Part shown: one piece after another, positions 1 through 7,661 of the stretch | Position numbering within the stretch: position 1 is the first letter of the stretch | Layout: every line of letters starts with the position of its first letter | Virus record (IMG/VR): IMGVR_UViG_3300041402_000314 | Location: 140,150-204,149 of that record | From: a virus | Direction: 5' to 3' (one strand) | DNA length: 64,000 nt | The notes under the pieces: generated by a model | The model's database searches: none | What the model saw: the letters and a program-made list of their open reading frames with translations, nothing else | What the model was told of the DNA's origin: nothing | Translations under genes and position numbers: made by a program

Positions 1-264
1 TGGATAATAGTTTATATATTTTCCGTTTGATGCCATAAAGGATAAATATTTCGGGTAGTGAAATCTATGAGTTACATCTTCAAAGTCCACTCCTTCAAAC
101 TGGACCTTGGTGTACTGTTTAGTTTCGTGTTTAAAGTCACTTCCTTCGAAAAACACCGAATATTTATTTTTCTTTGGAAGATATTCAACCGTAATATTAC
201 GGATGTCGCCCACCTCTATCTTTACATTTGTTGTTATATTTTCACCATCAAAAATAATCTTCAT
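1..264 (-). CDS. Hypothetical protein, 3' part cut by window edge
   Basis: An open frame starts with ATG at 264 and runs without a stop to the left edge (88 codons visible), so the C-terminus lies outside. The start is fixed by a strong GAGGAG Shine-Dalgarno (SD) that lies in the last codons of the upstream gene, whose stop is 1 nt away. The visible part begins MKIIFDGENITTNV and is rich in beta-forming and aromatic residues. I do not recognise a family. It is probably the next gene of the leftward operon that includes 266-785. Confidence 0.7.
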   Translation of the reverse strand, partial: MKIIFDGENITTNVKIEVGDIRNITVEYLPKKNKYSVFFEGSDFKHETKQYTKVQFEGVDFEDVTHRFHYPKYLSFMASNGKYINYYP

Positions 265-265
265 T

Positions 266-586
266 TTACTGCTCCTCGTCTTCTTCGTCTATCGGATTAA
301 GAACATATTCTCTAGCCAATTCGATTTGGTTAGTGATGAGATCAGATATTTTCTTATGGGTCTCTATAGTATCATGCTCTTCTTCGACTGTCAAGTAAAT
401 ATATGAGCCGAAATGACCATTATAATCAACACTATGGATACCATCTATCTTTTCGAGAGACATATAAAGACATTTACTTGACTCATCATAAGGAATATCG
501 CCCTCGTATTTATCGATGGATAGGAACTCATCAACATCCTCTATAGCAATAGCATAGCTTTTAGAAACCATTTCAAATTTAAGCAT
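266..586 (-). CDS. Hypothetical acidic protein (106 aa)
   Basis: Start chosen at 586 (MLKFEMV) because GGAG lies 8 nt upstream; an ATG at 607 has no SD and would overlap the upstream gene more. The protein is acidic and ends in an Asp/Glu run (IDEEDEEQ). No recognised domain. It overlaps the upstream gene by 8 bp, consistent with translational coupling in one leftward operon. Confidence 0.75.
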   Translation of the reverse strand: MLKFEMVSKSYAIAIEDVDEFLSIDKYEGDIPYDESSKCLYMSLEKIDGIHSVDYNGHFGSYIYLTVEEEHDTIETHKKISDLITNQIELAREYVLNPIDEEDEEQ

Positions 587-785
587 CGTATTTCTCCAAG
601 AGTTCATTTTTTATTTCCATGAGCGCATCCTGCTCTCGGATGAATTCTCTGGTTTTATGGATAAGATTTGAGGTATTGTGTAATTTCGTCTTTTCGGTTT
701 CATCTTCAGTCTTACTAGCCTTATTCGAAATCATCCAATAGAATTTTTCCAGTTCCTCTAATATCTTTTCGCCTTCGAGATTCAT
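579..785 (-). CDS. Small helical hypothetical protein (68 aa)
   Basis: ATG at 785 is preceded by GGAGG. The charged, heptad-like sequence (GEKILEELEKFYW, later REFIREQDALMEIK) predicts a helical hairpin or coiled coil. It is the first gene behind the promoter at 827-855. No function can be assigned. Confidence 0.75.
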   Translation of the reverse strand: MNLEGEKILEELEKFYWMISNKASKTEDETEKTKLHNTSNLIHKTREFIREQDALMEIKNELLEKYDA

Positions 786-826
786 GTCTTGCCTCCAATT
801 AAGATTATGTCTGACTTACTAAATAC

Positions 827-855
827 ATCATATCAGAACTAATCCTTCTTGTCAA
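827..855 (-). promoter_or_regulatory. Sigma70-type promoter P1
   Basis: On the minus strand TTGACA (855-850), a 17-bp spacer and TATGAT (832-827). The -35 box lies inside the 3' end of the upstream gene. The region after -10 (TGTATTTAGTAAGTC) recurs after P6, and related TGTAnT sequences follow P2-P4 and P9. Drives 785 to the left edge. Confidence 0.8.
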
Positions 856-1498
856 GATAAATCTCAATGTTTTCGAAACCATATTTTTCTAATTCCTTGG
901 CATAGTCTTCAGCCTCATCCCTAGTCAACCCATATTTGTCTGGTCTTAGAGATATAGGATGATCACCAGTAACATACCATTTTTCTTTTCGGTCTTTGGC
1001 TTCGTGTATTACAAGATGGAAGTTCTGGGCATTAGTCTTAGCTCTTCGCTCACCATTACAGTATTTAGGGTCACAGTTACGCACAAACCAATCGGTTATC
1101 ATATCATAATCAACCATACGACTGATTGGATGCCAGAATAATACCTTGAGGTCATCTACAGTATTCCATAGAACAGAAATGTTTACAGGCATATCATTTA
1201 CTTCACCGACCTTTACCATCAGACCAGAATTATCCTGTACCCACTCATTTTTACGTTCCTGACAATCTTTCCATAGATAGAGACTTTCACAGCTATTGGC
1301 CTCAACCACAAAATCAGTTGTTTTGAATCGAGTATCTGAATGTTTAGTTAGGTCATATTCATTCACGTCTGACGGCTTTAAGGGAACTGCAATATGTCTG
1401 GGGTCTGTGTTGATATGAAACCATAGATTCCCATTATATCGAATTTTCTCTCCACAAGCAACACAAATAGCTTCTTCACCTTTTTTAGGGTCTTTCAT
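839..1498 (-). CDS. Hypothetical protein with N-terminal zinc-binding CxxC (219 aa)
   Basis: ATG at 1498 follows GGGAG. The N-terminus carries CVACGEKI and a nearby WFHINTDPRH, which could form a Cys2His2-type zinc site. The segment AVPLKPSDVNEYDLT resembles GVPINPYDLTDLSNY in the next gene upstream, so the two may share a small common element. The remainder matches no family I know. It is the last gene before P1 in the operon starting at P2. Confidence 0.7.
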   Translation of the reverse strand: MKDPKKGEEAICVACGEKIRYNGNLWFHINTDPRHIAVPLKPSDVNEYDLTKHSDTRFKTTDFVVEANSCESLYLWKDCQERKNEWVQDNSGLMVKVGEVNDMPVNISVLWNTVDDLKVLFWHPISRMVDYDMITDWFVRNCDPKYCNGERRAKTNAQNFHLVIHEAKDRKEKWYVTGDHPISLRPDKYGLTRDEAEDYAKELEKYGFENIEIYLDKKD

Positions 1499-1499
1499 C

Positions 1500-1715
1500 T
1501 TATTTCTCCCTCTGACTTTCTAATAGGTTTTCGAAATCGATCTGATAATTAGATAAATCAGTTAGGTCATATGGGTTTATAGGTACACCATGTCTATGAC
1601 TAGAAGTAACTCTATTTATCTTCCCTAACAATTTCTGAATACCCATCATCAACTCTTTATTTTTACAAGTATGTGTAAGGGATTCGCCTTTACAGCCTAG
1701 ACAAATTTCACTCAT
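1500..1715 (-). CDS. Small Cys-containing hypothetical protein (71 aa)
   Basis: ATG at 1715 with GAGGAG upstream. CLGCKG plus a later HTC give three Cys and one His in the first 17 residues, suggesting a zinc knuckle. GVPINPYDLTDLSNY echoes the neighbouring 219-aa protein. It sits 1 bp from that gene and 2 bp from the upstream gene, so all three are probably co-translated. Confidence 0.7.
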   Translation of the reverse strand: MSEICLGCKGESLTHTCKNKELMMGIQKLLGKINRVTSSHRHGVPINPYDLTDLSNYQIDFENLLESQREK

Positions 1716-1717
1716 GA

Positions 1718-2374
1718 TTAGCTCTCCTCTCCGAGTATATTAAGGATTTCGGTCTCTTGCTCAATGAGCGTAGAGATAACTTCCTTTATCTGTTCAACAG
1801 TAAGCTCCTTATATCTGAGATATTTCGGATTCTTGCTATAATTATCATCAGAGAATTTTATTCTTTTCTCGCCATGTATGATAAAAGAATAACCTCTATA
1901 TTCGAACGTAGTCTGAAATTCTGATCTGGAATATGTTTCCAGTTCCACACCTTCGAAGTTACTGATAACGAATTTTTTGTTATCCTCTTTAATGGGTTTA
2001 TATTCTCCATCTTCTTTGAGAATCTTCGAGGCATCAGTAAGCATCTCAATGACTCTCTTATCAAGAGCGGTAACATCGACCTCGCTGAAATCCTTTCTCA
2101 GTTTATTGGCCTTGAGATCATCTAACTTACCGTTATAACCAGCTACCGCACTAACCTTTAGTCTGATAGCATGTTTATTTTCACGTATCCATGATTCTGT
2201 AAATACTCTTTCCCTGTGGATAGTGACGACAGCATTTTTTCTATAATCAATGATGTTGGTCCTGATTTCGCTACCGTCAAGCTCATAAATGTTATTGATG
2301 GCATTCAATCTTAATAGAAGGTTTTCCCATCTCAGTTGTAACGCCTCTTGTTCTGCTCTCGCTTGATCATTCAT
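1718..2374 (-). CDS. Hypothetical protein (218 aa)
   Basis: ATG at 2374 follows GGAGAATCAAA. First gene behind promoter P2. Mixed alpha/beta with a helical N-terminus (QALQLRWENLLLRLNAI) and a helical C-terminus (ELTVEQIKEVISTLIEQET). No motif recognised. Confidence 0.75.
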   Translation of the reverse strand: MNDQARAEQEALQLRWENLLLRLNAINNIYELDGSEIRTNIIDYRKNAVVTIHRERVFTESWIRENKHAIRLKVSAVAGYNGKLDDLKANKLRKDFSEVDVTALDKRVIEMLTDASKILKEDGEYKPIKEDNKKFVISNFEGVELETYSRSEFQTTFEYRGYSFIIHGEKRIKFSDDNYSKNPKYLRYKELTVEQIKEVISTLIEQETEILNILGEES

Positions 2375-2414
2375 TTTGATTCTCCATATAAAGTTAATTC
2401 CGATTTATGAATAC

Positions 2415-2443
2415 AGCATATCAGAACATAACCTAGATGTCAA
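2415..2443 (-). promoter_or_regulatory. Sigma70-type promoter P2
   Basis: TTGACA (2443-2438), 17-bp spacer, TATGCT (2420-2415) on the minus strand, followed by TGTATTCATAAATCGG. The -35 box overlaps the last codons of the 77-aa gene upstream. Confidence 0.8.
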
Positions 2444-2673
2444 GTATTATTATTTAATATTTTCTCATATTCCCTAATTGGTCTGGTAACGAGTAAATCC
2501 GCCCTGAGATTCATACCAATATTTTGTATATTATTCATAGCTTCACCAGCATATGATATATCTCCACTATCTCTCATACTACGAGCTGTACGATCAAGAT
2601 CAATCGCATAGTCTCTTAATTGGTTTGCCATACGATCAATAACTTCCGCTGTTGGTTCTACATCTATTTTCAT
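2440..2673 (-). CDS. Small helical hypothetical protein (77 aa)
   Basis: ATG at 2673 follows GGAGG that lies inside the upstream 49-aa gene, and the two overlap (TCATGA). Nearly all alpha-helical by composition (VIDRMANQLRDYAIDLDRTA). No family recognised. Confidence 0.75.
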   Translation of the reverse strand: MKIDVEPTAEVIDRMANQLRDYAIDLDRTARSMRDSGDISYAGEAMNNIQNIGMNLRADLLVTRPIREYEKILNNNT

Positions 2674-2819
2674 GATATTTCCTCCGCTTGTTCTATTAAA
2701 CGTTTAGCACGTTGTAATGATGATTCATAAAGAGAAATGAATCCTTCAGCATTAAACCATATAGCCATTTTCAATTCCTCTTTAGCTAGAATTAATAATA
2801 TGCGTTTTCTGGTAGACAT
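2670..2819 (-). CDS. Short hypothetical protein (49 aa)
   Basis: A small frame from ATG 2819 (MSTRKRILLILAKEE...) to TGA 2670. Its SD (GAGGAG) lies in the last codons of the upstream gene, the junction is TAAATG, and its stop overlaps the next ATG, so it fits an operon with no gaps. Sequence suggests a basic, helical peptide. Function unknown. Confidence 0.65.
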   Translation of the reverse strand: MSTRKRILLILAKEELKMAIWFNAEGFISLYESSLQRAKRLIEQAEEIS

Positions 2820-3092
2820 TTAAAAATGCTCCTCTGAGTCATCACCAATACAATCATATGCTTTCCTATCATAACTAGAACTAAATCCTAGAAATAAAGA
2901 ATTTAAAACAGCCGTGATGAGTATAAATGGAAATAGATAAAATAAAGATTCTAAATCTCTAACGGTAACTACATCAAAATTCATAGTTGCTAAGACAATT
3001 AAGCCTAAGATTAACCCACCGAACATTCCAAAGAAAGTGATGATAGTAAGTCTTTTAAATATCCGAGATTTATTAAGATAGTTTTCAAACAT
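2820..3092 (-). CDS. Two-helix membrane protein (90 aa)
   Basis: ATG at 3092 with AAGGAG upstream. Two hydrophobic stretches, about residues 15-38 (LTIITFFGMFGGLILG) and 50-72, separated by a short acidic loop, indicate an inner-membrane protein with both ends probably cytoplasmic. It lies 1 bp downstream of another two-helix membrane protein, which may be a partner. Confidence 0.75.
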   Translation of the reverse strand: MFENYLNKSRIFKRLTIITFFGMFGGLILGLIVLATMNFDVVTVRDLESLFYLFPFILITAVLNSLFLGFSSSYDRKAYDCIGDDSEEHF

Positions 3093-3093
3093 T

Positions 3094-3357
3094 TTATTTC
3101 TCCTTCTTTCTTTTAGATGAATATAATACTTTTTCTTGGTCTACTGTTTTCCACCATTTATTCCAATACTTTTGAAAAATATCAAGTGAGAAAAATAAGA
3201 GAACAAAAAGAAGTGTAAAGAATCCTAACATCCCAACTTCCAATATAAATGGTATATCTTTGACTTTAATTTCTCCAGCATCATTTAATATAATAATACT
3301 ACTACCAATGATTCCAGAAAGCAACCATAAAATTGCAATTAAAATAAAATCAATCAT
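3094..3357 (-). CDS. Two-helix membrane protein (87 aa)
   Basis: ATG at 3357 with GGAGG upstream. Hydrophobic segments at about 2-24 and 39-60 and a very basic C-terminal tail (SSKRKKEK) indicate an inner-membrane protein with a cytoplasmic tail. Paired with the 90-aa membrane protein. No family recognised; holin function is unlikely because it sits in an early-type operon. Confidence 0.75.
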   Translation of the reverse strand: MIDFILIAILWLLSGIIGSSIIILNDAGEIKVKDIPFILEVGMLGFFTLLFVLLFFSLDIFQKYWNKWWKTVDQEKVLYSSKRKKEK

Positions 3358-3361
3358 TGTA

Positions 3362-3715
3362 TTAATCCTCCATTAATTCAAGACATTGATTAAGTGTTAT
3401 TAAGGCAAAAGGCATATCTAATTTATATTTAGCGCAATCTCTTACTACAAGACCACGTTTAAGACAGCTCTTAGCTGGTGAACCTATTTTACAGTCATTA
3501 TCTTTGCCTCCACCTTCACAGGTATATTCTATTAATCGGTATATACCATCTGCTCTAGTCTTACCCTCTCTTATCCACCACGTAGGTATAAAAACAAGTT
3601 CTGAAGGGATTACTTCACCTGATATAAGATGAGTTGTGATACCATCTGTCAATTCGGCAAATTTAATACCAGTCAACTTACTTATCTTGATCATCTTCGT
3701 TAGTTTATCTTTCAT
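3362..3715 (-). CDS. Cys-rich hypothetical protein (117 aa)
   Basis: Start set at 3715 (MKDKLTKMIK) because GGAG sits 7 nt upstream; the longer frame to 3748 lacks an SD and overlaps its neighbour by 44 bp. A cluster of Cys (CEGGGKDNDC, KSC, RDC) in the C-terminal half could bind metal. The N-terminus contains WWIREGKTRADG. No function assigned. Confidence 0.7.
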   Translation of the reverse strand: MKDKLTKMIKISKLTGIKFAELTDGITTHLISGEVIPSELVFIPTWWIREGKTRADGIYRLIEYTCEGGGKDNDCKIGSPAKSCLKRGLVVRDCAKYKLDMPFALITLNQCLELMED

Positions 3716-4232
3716 CAGACTTCTCCTTTTCAATCGCCTGTTTGACATCTTCTTCCATCCCTAATACACATTCTTTAACAAACCTCTTCTTTAAATATAT
3801 TTCACCGCAAGGTTTCTTCATTGGTTGTACACCGACTATTTCATTTTTGTATAACTGAGGAAATACCCTTCTAACAGGTAACTCTATTAACTGCCAATGA
3901 TTGAATAGTTCTTTGAGTAATCTTATCGCCCTTTCTAAAGCCGATTCTTTATTATGTTTTCCTTTTGGCGGATAAGGTATTTCTTCATATGTACCATCTG
4001 GCAACACATTCCAAACTTTATCACTATCAAAATTGGTTTCTGATGCATCTGGATTAAGATGTATATGATTATGACCTCTAGGGTTTATCCAGAATACATG
4101 TTCTTTCGGATTCCTTAAACAAACATATACAGAATTTCCATCCATTACTCTACGCCAACTTTCTTGTCTTTCTATTAGACTTTGACAAATAGGGCAATGT
4201 CGCATACCTGTTATTCTGGAAGCTTCATTCAT
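3705..4232 (-). CDS. Hypothetical protein with N-terminal zinc ribbon-like motif (175 aa)
   Basis: ATG at 4232 follows GGGAG; stop overlaps the next gene by 11 bp. HCPICQSLIE with a later VCLRNPKEHVFW looks like a zinc ribbon, and GHNHIHLNPD is His-rich. The C-terminal half is helical and basic. No family recognised. Confidence 0.7.
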   Translation of the reverse strand: MNEASRITGMRHCPICQSLIERQESWRRVMDGNSVYVCLRNPKEHVFWINPRGHNHIHLNPDASETNFDSDKVWNVLPDGTYEEIPYPPKGKHNKESALERAIRLLKELFNHWQLIELPVRRVFPQLYKNEIVGVQPMKKPCGEIYLKKRFVKECVLGMEEDVKQAIEKEKSDER

Positions 4233-4235
4233 TTG

Positions 4236-4445
4236 TCAAGCTCCCTTAAAGATAATAGCATTGATTTCTTTAATTCGCTCCAAATACAATTCAGTCATTT
4301 TCTTTCCGTGAGCATCATCACCGAGTCCATCATGTCTCAAATCCAAAGCCATATGATTTAAAGCTGCTCTTATGGTCATGGCATGAGCATCATTTAACAC
4401 TATATTATTAACGGTGATTTTAGGTTCTTTATATATGTTACCCAT
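4236..4445 (-). CDS. Small hypothetical protein (69 aa)
   Basis: ATG at 4445 (MGNIYKEP) is preferred over an in-frame TTG two codons upstream because GGGAG is 7 nt from the ATG. The body resembles a helical regulatory or structural peptide (AMTIRAALNHMALDL). Overlaps nothing; the upstream gene stops 2 nt before its start. Confidence 0.7.
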   Translation of the reverse strand: MGNIYKEPKITVNNIVLNDAHAMTIRAALNHMALDLRHDGLGDDAHGKKMTELYLERIKEINAIIFKGA

Positions 4446-4447
4446 TT

Positions 4448-4765
4448 TCAAACTCCCTCTAACTTATCTATAAGTTTCTGGTTTTCAAATATTTCAATAT
4501 GTGGTGTTGTTTCATGTGGGCATACATCAGGAAGAATCAAAACCGAGTTACCATGTTGTTCAAGAACTGCAAGCAATGCCTCTTGATTCCTCTTTAGAGC
4601 CTCTAACAATTCCAATGCTACAAGAGCGAGTCTATCTTTACCACCAAAACAATTATCACAGTAACAATTTTCTCTTGCTATCGGTGTATCATCCTCATCG
4701 TATATGTCACTATACATTGGGTTACGTTTATCTTTATAACAAAGATCATCATATAGTTTACTCAT
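4448..4765 (-). CDS. Hypothetical protein with CYCDNC motif (105 aa)
   Basis: ATG at 4765 (MSKLYDDL) is preferred; AAGGTGG precedes it. CYCDNC in the N-terminal half suggests a metal site, followed by a helix (ALVALELLEALKRNQEALLAVL). First gene behind promoter P3. Function unknown. Confidence 0.7.
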   Translation of the reverse strand: MSKLYDDLCYKDKRNPMYSDIYDEDDTPIARENCYCDNCFGGKDRLALVALELLEALKRNQEALLAVLEQHGNSVLILPDVCPHETTPHIEIFENQKLIDKLEGV

Positions 4766-4806
4766 CACAACCACCTTTAATTAGTGTTTCAATTGATTAT
4801 GAGTAC

Positions 4807-4835
4807 AGCTTATCACAGGTAAATATGAATGTCAA
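4807..4835 (-). promoter_or_regulatory. Sigma70-type promoter P3
   Basis: TTGACA (4835-4830), 17-bp spacer, TAAGCT (4812-4807) on the minus strand. The region after -10 (TGTACTCATAAT) is the same as after P4, indicating a duplicated promoter-leader cassette. Confidence 0.8.
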
Positions 4836-4856
4836 GAACTATTTTAATTAAATTTA

Positions 4857-5009
4857 TTATTTAAGGTATGAGCCTAATAAATATGCAACGGCTATTACTG
4901 CACTGAAAATACCACCAACACATAAAGACTTCATATCCATATCCATTCCGAGACCTATGACTATTCCTGAAATGATAATCCATGCTGCTAATTTTATATA
5001 TAAATTCAT
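4857..5009 (-). CDS. Small two-helix membrane protein (50 aa)
   Basis: A short frame from ATG 5009 (MNLYIKLAAWIIISG...) to TAA 4857. AAGGAG is well placed, and the ATG overlaps the upstream stop (ATGA). Two hydrophobic stretches of about 15 residues are separated by GMDMDMK. A membrane micro-protein of unknown role. Confidence 0.65.
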   Translation of the reverse strand: MNLYIKLAAWIIISGIVIGLGMDMDMKSLCVGGIFSAVIAVAYLLGSYLK

Positions 5010-5248
5010 TTTACTCTCCTTAAAGCACTCTTTTTGATTCCCAGAAATTGAGCTGTAGACGCATTTGATTTACATACTGTCCTAAAAGATGAATCGAAGT
5101 GATGACCAACCACTTCACTATTCATAACGCCAGAAATGAGACGAACTATCGTTCCTTTCTTAACGCCCGAATGACCGTTAGTTAAAACTTCATATTCATC
5201 ATCACTTAAATTATGTAATTTACCATCATATCCCTTTATCTGTTTCAT
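5006..5248 (-). CDS. Hypothetical protein (80 aa)
   Basis: Start set at 5248 (MKQIKGYDG) because GGGAG lies 7 nt upstream; the longer frame would overlap the upstream gene by 47 bp. Compact alpha/beta protein with a basic C-terminus (KKSALRRVK). No family recognised. Confidence 0.7.
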   Translation of the reverse strand: MKQIKGYDGKLHNLSDDEYEVLTNGHSGVKKGTIVRLISGVMNSEVVGHHFDSSFRTVCKSNASTAQFLGIKKSALRRVK

Positions 5249-5249
5249 T

Positions 5250-5489
5250 TTATTCTCCCTCTCTGCCGAAGTAATCAAGGCTAAACCAACTACCATTATC
5301 CACTAACTCTGTATACAGTCCGTCTATTGATGTTTCCAAGCAATAAAGACTATCTCTTTCTGAATAGAAAAACCTTTGGCCTTTAGCACCTAATCTTTTC
5401 AACATGTTATTCGCTAACTTACATTGCTCTTCAGCATGTTCTTTGTTCTCAATCTTTACCAGTTCAATCCATACTTTAGTTTTAGTCAT
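5250..5489 (-). CDS. Hypothetical protein (79 aa)
   Basis: ATG at 5489 follows AAGGAG. Begins MTKTKVWIELVKIEN, followed by a helix; looks like a small alpha/beta domain. 1 bp from the downstream gene. No function assigned. Confidence 0.7.
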   Translation of the reverse strand: MTKTKVWIELVKIENKEHAEEQCKLANNMLKRLGAKGQRFFYSERDSLYCLETSIDGLYTELVDNGSWFSLDYFGREGE

Positions 5490-5524
5490 TTGATCGCTCC
5501 TTTATATTTGATAATTTACCAACC

Positions 5525-5701
5525 TTAGATACCATATGTCTCGATTGCTTTATTCATTTGATCTTTAGTAATCAACCGAACCTCAAAACCAGCGTCATTC
5601 CATGCCTTTACAGTTACTAATGATATTGACACATTTTTTGGGTCTGCACTGACGATTCCTAAAATTTTCTCACCCATTAGAGGGAATGCACAATAATACA
5701 T
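5525..5701 (-). CDS. Small hypothetical protein (58 aa)
   Basis: A short frame from ATG 5701 (MYYCAFPLMGEKILG...) to TAA 5525 with an AAGGAG SD. It reads like a small alpha/beta domain with a late helix (KDQMNKAIETYG). It fills the gap between the 79-aa protein and the DUF2958 gene. Confidence 0.65.
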   Translation of the reverse strand: MYYCAFPLMGEKILGIVSADPKNVSISLVTVKAWNDAGFEVRLITKDQMNKAIETYGI

Positions 5702-5713
5702 ATTATTTCTCCT

Positions 5714-6058
5714 TTATGAAGTAATTCTACCAGCTTTCGAAGCGTCTTCAGCGTATATACTGAGAGGAAAGTTAAACGATGCGTACCTATCTCTTTCGAC
5801 ACCCAGACCAAATGGTGGGAATCTCATTGCTTCGAGTTCATCCCTAGAAACGTATCCTAACTCAGGGAACCCTTGCCCAAGATCACAGAGACCGAAGAAC
5901 ATTCTGCTCTCCTCGTCATATTCCGTAATTAACCATGTACATGCTCCGCCACCGAAAAACTTAACTACTGGTATGAAGTCAGACTCCCCACCAGACTCTT
6001 GATTGATCTTAGAGTTCCTAACCAGCTTATCTTCGATTATCTTAGTCATTAGTTTCAT
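5714..6058 (-). CDS. DUF2958 family protein (114 aa)
   Basis: ATG at 6058 with AAGGAG. Contains the hallmarks of DUF2958: KFFGGGACTWLITEYD, FFGLCDLGQGFPELGYV and SRDELEAMR. DUF2958 proteins occur on plasmids and phages and have no established function. First gene behind promoter P4. Family assignment is from recalled motif pattern; biochemical role unknown. Confidence 0.8.
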   Translation of the reverse strand: MKLMTKIIEDKLVRNSKINQESGGESDFIPVVKFFGGGACTWLITEYDEESRMFFGLCDLGQGFPELGYVSRDELEAMRFPPFGLGVERDRYASFNFPLSIYAEDASKAGRITS

Positions 6059-6099
6059 TTCGATCTCCTTTAATTAATGTTTCTCTTAATTATGAGTAC

Positions 6100-6128
6100 A
6101 GCTTATCATAGGTAGATGTGGAAGTCAA
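6100..6128 (-). promoter_or_regulatory. Sigma70-type promoter P4
   Basis: TTGACT (6128-6123), 17-bp spacer, TAAGCT (6105-6100) on the minus strand. The leader is nearly the same as that of P3. It sits directly after the terminator of the operon to its right. Confidence 0.8.
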
Positions 6129-6140
6129 GAACTATTTTAT

Positions 6141-6174
6141 AAAAAAAGGTAGGCCGAATTAACGACCCACCTTT
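6141..6174 (-). terminator. Rho-independent terminator of the PspA/channel operon
   Basis: On the minus strand a 12-bp stem (6174-6163 with 6156-6145, two G-U pairs), a 6-nt loop, then seven U. Closes the four-gene unit 6198-10328. Confidence 0.85.
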
Positions 6175-6197
6175 TTGATACCATATATTTATTATTG

Positions 6198-6959
6198 TTA
6201 CTTCTTAAGAGCAGCTAAACGATCTTGAATACTCATAGTGGAAGTATCATCTCCACCACCCATAGCAGCCGTGATATTGGGGTCTTCATCGAGTCCACCA
6301 GTAGGCTTCAGAAGACGTGCTTTCATTGTTGATGCATCGGCAGACGCTTTGGCATCATCAGTACGTTTCTGCATGGCTTCGATAGCAGTATTGATACCAC
6401 CTGTCTTGCTCCTAATACCACTGGCAAGCTCGGCACGTTTCGCCTTCTTCTTAGCACGTTCCTCTGCCAGTTGTGCTTTCTGCATACCCTGTTTTGCCTT
6501 CTTAAGTTCGGCACGAGCATCTTTGAGAGTATCAGCCGCTTCAGAAGCGGTAGCTTCGAGTTCATCCAACATTTCCTTGGCATCGATAGCTTCTTGCTTC
6601 TCACGCTCGACATCATCTCCCATTTCTTCGAGAAGACCAAGAAGGGTTCCGAGACTAGCGGATAGAGAGGCAACCTTTGTATCATCGTCTCCTGCTTCTG
6701 CTATCTGATTCTGAAGAGTCTCGGCAGCTTGTAACCTCTGATTATAGAGCTTGACGATTTCATCCGCTTCCCTCTGCTCCTTTCCATGCTCGACTCTCGC
6801 CTGACCAGCTTCTTTAAGAATCTGATTTAGGTTATCATCCATCATTTTGATGGTGGCTTCAGTAGCTCCCTCGGTATCGTATCTAACGATAGCACCAGCA
6901 AGAGCCTCACCCGCATCTTCGATTTTTGTTTTTGTAAACGCTGATAGAAATTTTAACAT
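6198..6959 (-). CDS. PspA/IM30 (YjfJ-type) coiled-coil protein
   Basis: 253 aa, almost entirely long amphipathic helices with heptads (LEEMGDDVEREKQEAIDAK, DARAELKKAKQGMQKAQ), as in PspA/IM30/ESCRT-III-like proteins that bind the inner face of the cytoplasmic membrane under stress. The start MLKFLSAFTKTK gives an N-terminal amphipathic helix and KARLLKPTGG precedes a Gly/Asp-rich tail. Coupled to a DUF2491 (YjfK-like) gene, as in the yjfIJKLM group of E. coli. Family call rests on architecture plus context. Last gene before a strong terminator. Confidence 0.7.
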   Translation of the reverse strand: MLKFLSAFTKTKIEDAGEALAGAIVRYDTEGATEATIKMMDDNLNQILKEAGQARVEHGKEQREADEIVKLYNQRLQAAETLQNQIAEAGDDDTKVASLSASLGTLLGLLEEMGDDVEREKQEAIDAKEMLDELEATASEAADTLKDARAELKKAKQGMQKAQLAEERAKKKAKRAELASGIRSKTGGINTAIEAMQKRTDDAKASADASTMKARLLKPTGGLDEDPNITAAMGGGDDTSTMSIQDRLAALKK

Positions 6960-6978
6960 TTTATTTCTCCTTTTTATT

Positions 6979-7659
6979 TTAGATTATTGATAGTGACATA
7001 GGATGAATTGTAAATCCTTTATATATGACTATATTAGCAAATACCTCACCCATATCATCTTCCAGATCGAATTCGACTGCTACCAGTAGATATTCTGTTT
7101 CATCGCTGTTGAGAAACCTGTTGAATAGCATAGCATCACTATTATATTCGCCTTCTTCGGCTTCAGATTGTTCACCAGTTATTTCAATATCTTCCACAAT
7201 ACTGACTGGAGATGACCATTCACCGCTACCCCAAAGTCGTAAATAGGTTTCATCGTCTGGAGTCTCAATATCGGAATAGCCTATTAGACCGTCATCCGTA
7301 TCAAGCCAATCACTCCAATCTTCATCCGATTGAGGCTCAAACCCATAAGTCTGTTTGAAGAGAATAACTTCAGAACCATCCTTATTGAGTTGCATGAATA
7401 CTTCATTATCGTTTTCCGTATTCTTCATGTAGACTCTATAAGTCTTATCTCCGAATATCTTGAGTCGGGAAATTGCGAGGACGGTGTATTTACCGCCCTC
7501 GAACCATTCCAATTCAGGATTTAAGAGAGATGGGGTATCATCCAAAGTTATCAGGCTGTTTAATCTGATTCCTAGAGGAGCATCATCATGGACAATACCC
7601 TTTTTGGAATCCTTACGTTCCTTTAACTTATGTTTGAAGTAATCACCGACAAAACTCAT
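6979..7659 (-). CDS. DUF2491 (YjfK-like) protein
   Basis: 226 aa, acidic, starting MSFVGDYFKHKLKER. GIRLNSLITLDD near residue 30 and an all-beta, acidic body fit DUF2491, the family of E. coli YjfK, which is encoded beside the PspA-like YjfJ. Its exact function is unknown. GGGAG precedes ATG 7659; the upstream gene stops 2 bp away. Assignment is by recalled motif and by pairing with the PspA-like gene; moderate certainty. Confidence 0.6.
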   Translation of the reverse strand: MSFVGDYFKHKLKERKDSKKGIVHDDAPLGIRLNSLITLDDTPSLLNPELEWFEGGKYTVLAISRLKIFGDKTYRVYMKNTENDNEVFMQLNKDGSEVILFKQTYGFEPQSDEDWSDWLDTDDGLIGYSDIETPDDETYLRLWGSGEWSSPVSIVEDIEITGEQSEAEEGEYNSDAMLFNRFLNSDETEYLLVAVEFDLEDDMGEVFANIVIYKGFTIHPMSLSII

Positions 7660-7661
7660 GA

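Noticed and set aside
6238-6708. Long plus-strand open frame opposite the PspA-like gene
   Set aside because: Ser/Ala/Arg-rich antisense shadow of a helical, Ala/Glu-rich gene; no SD or promoter.
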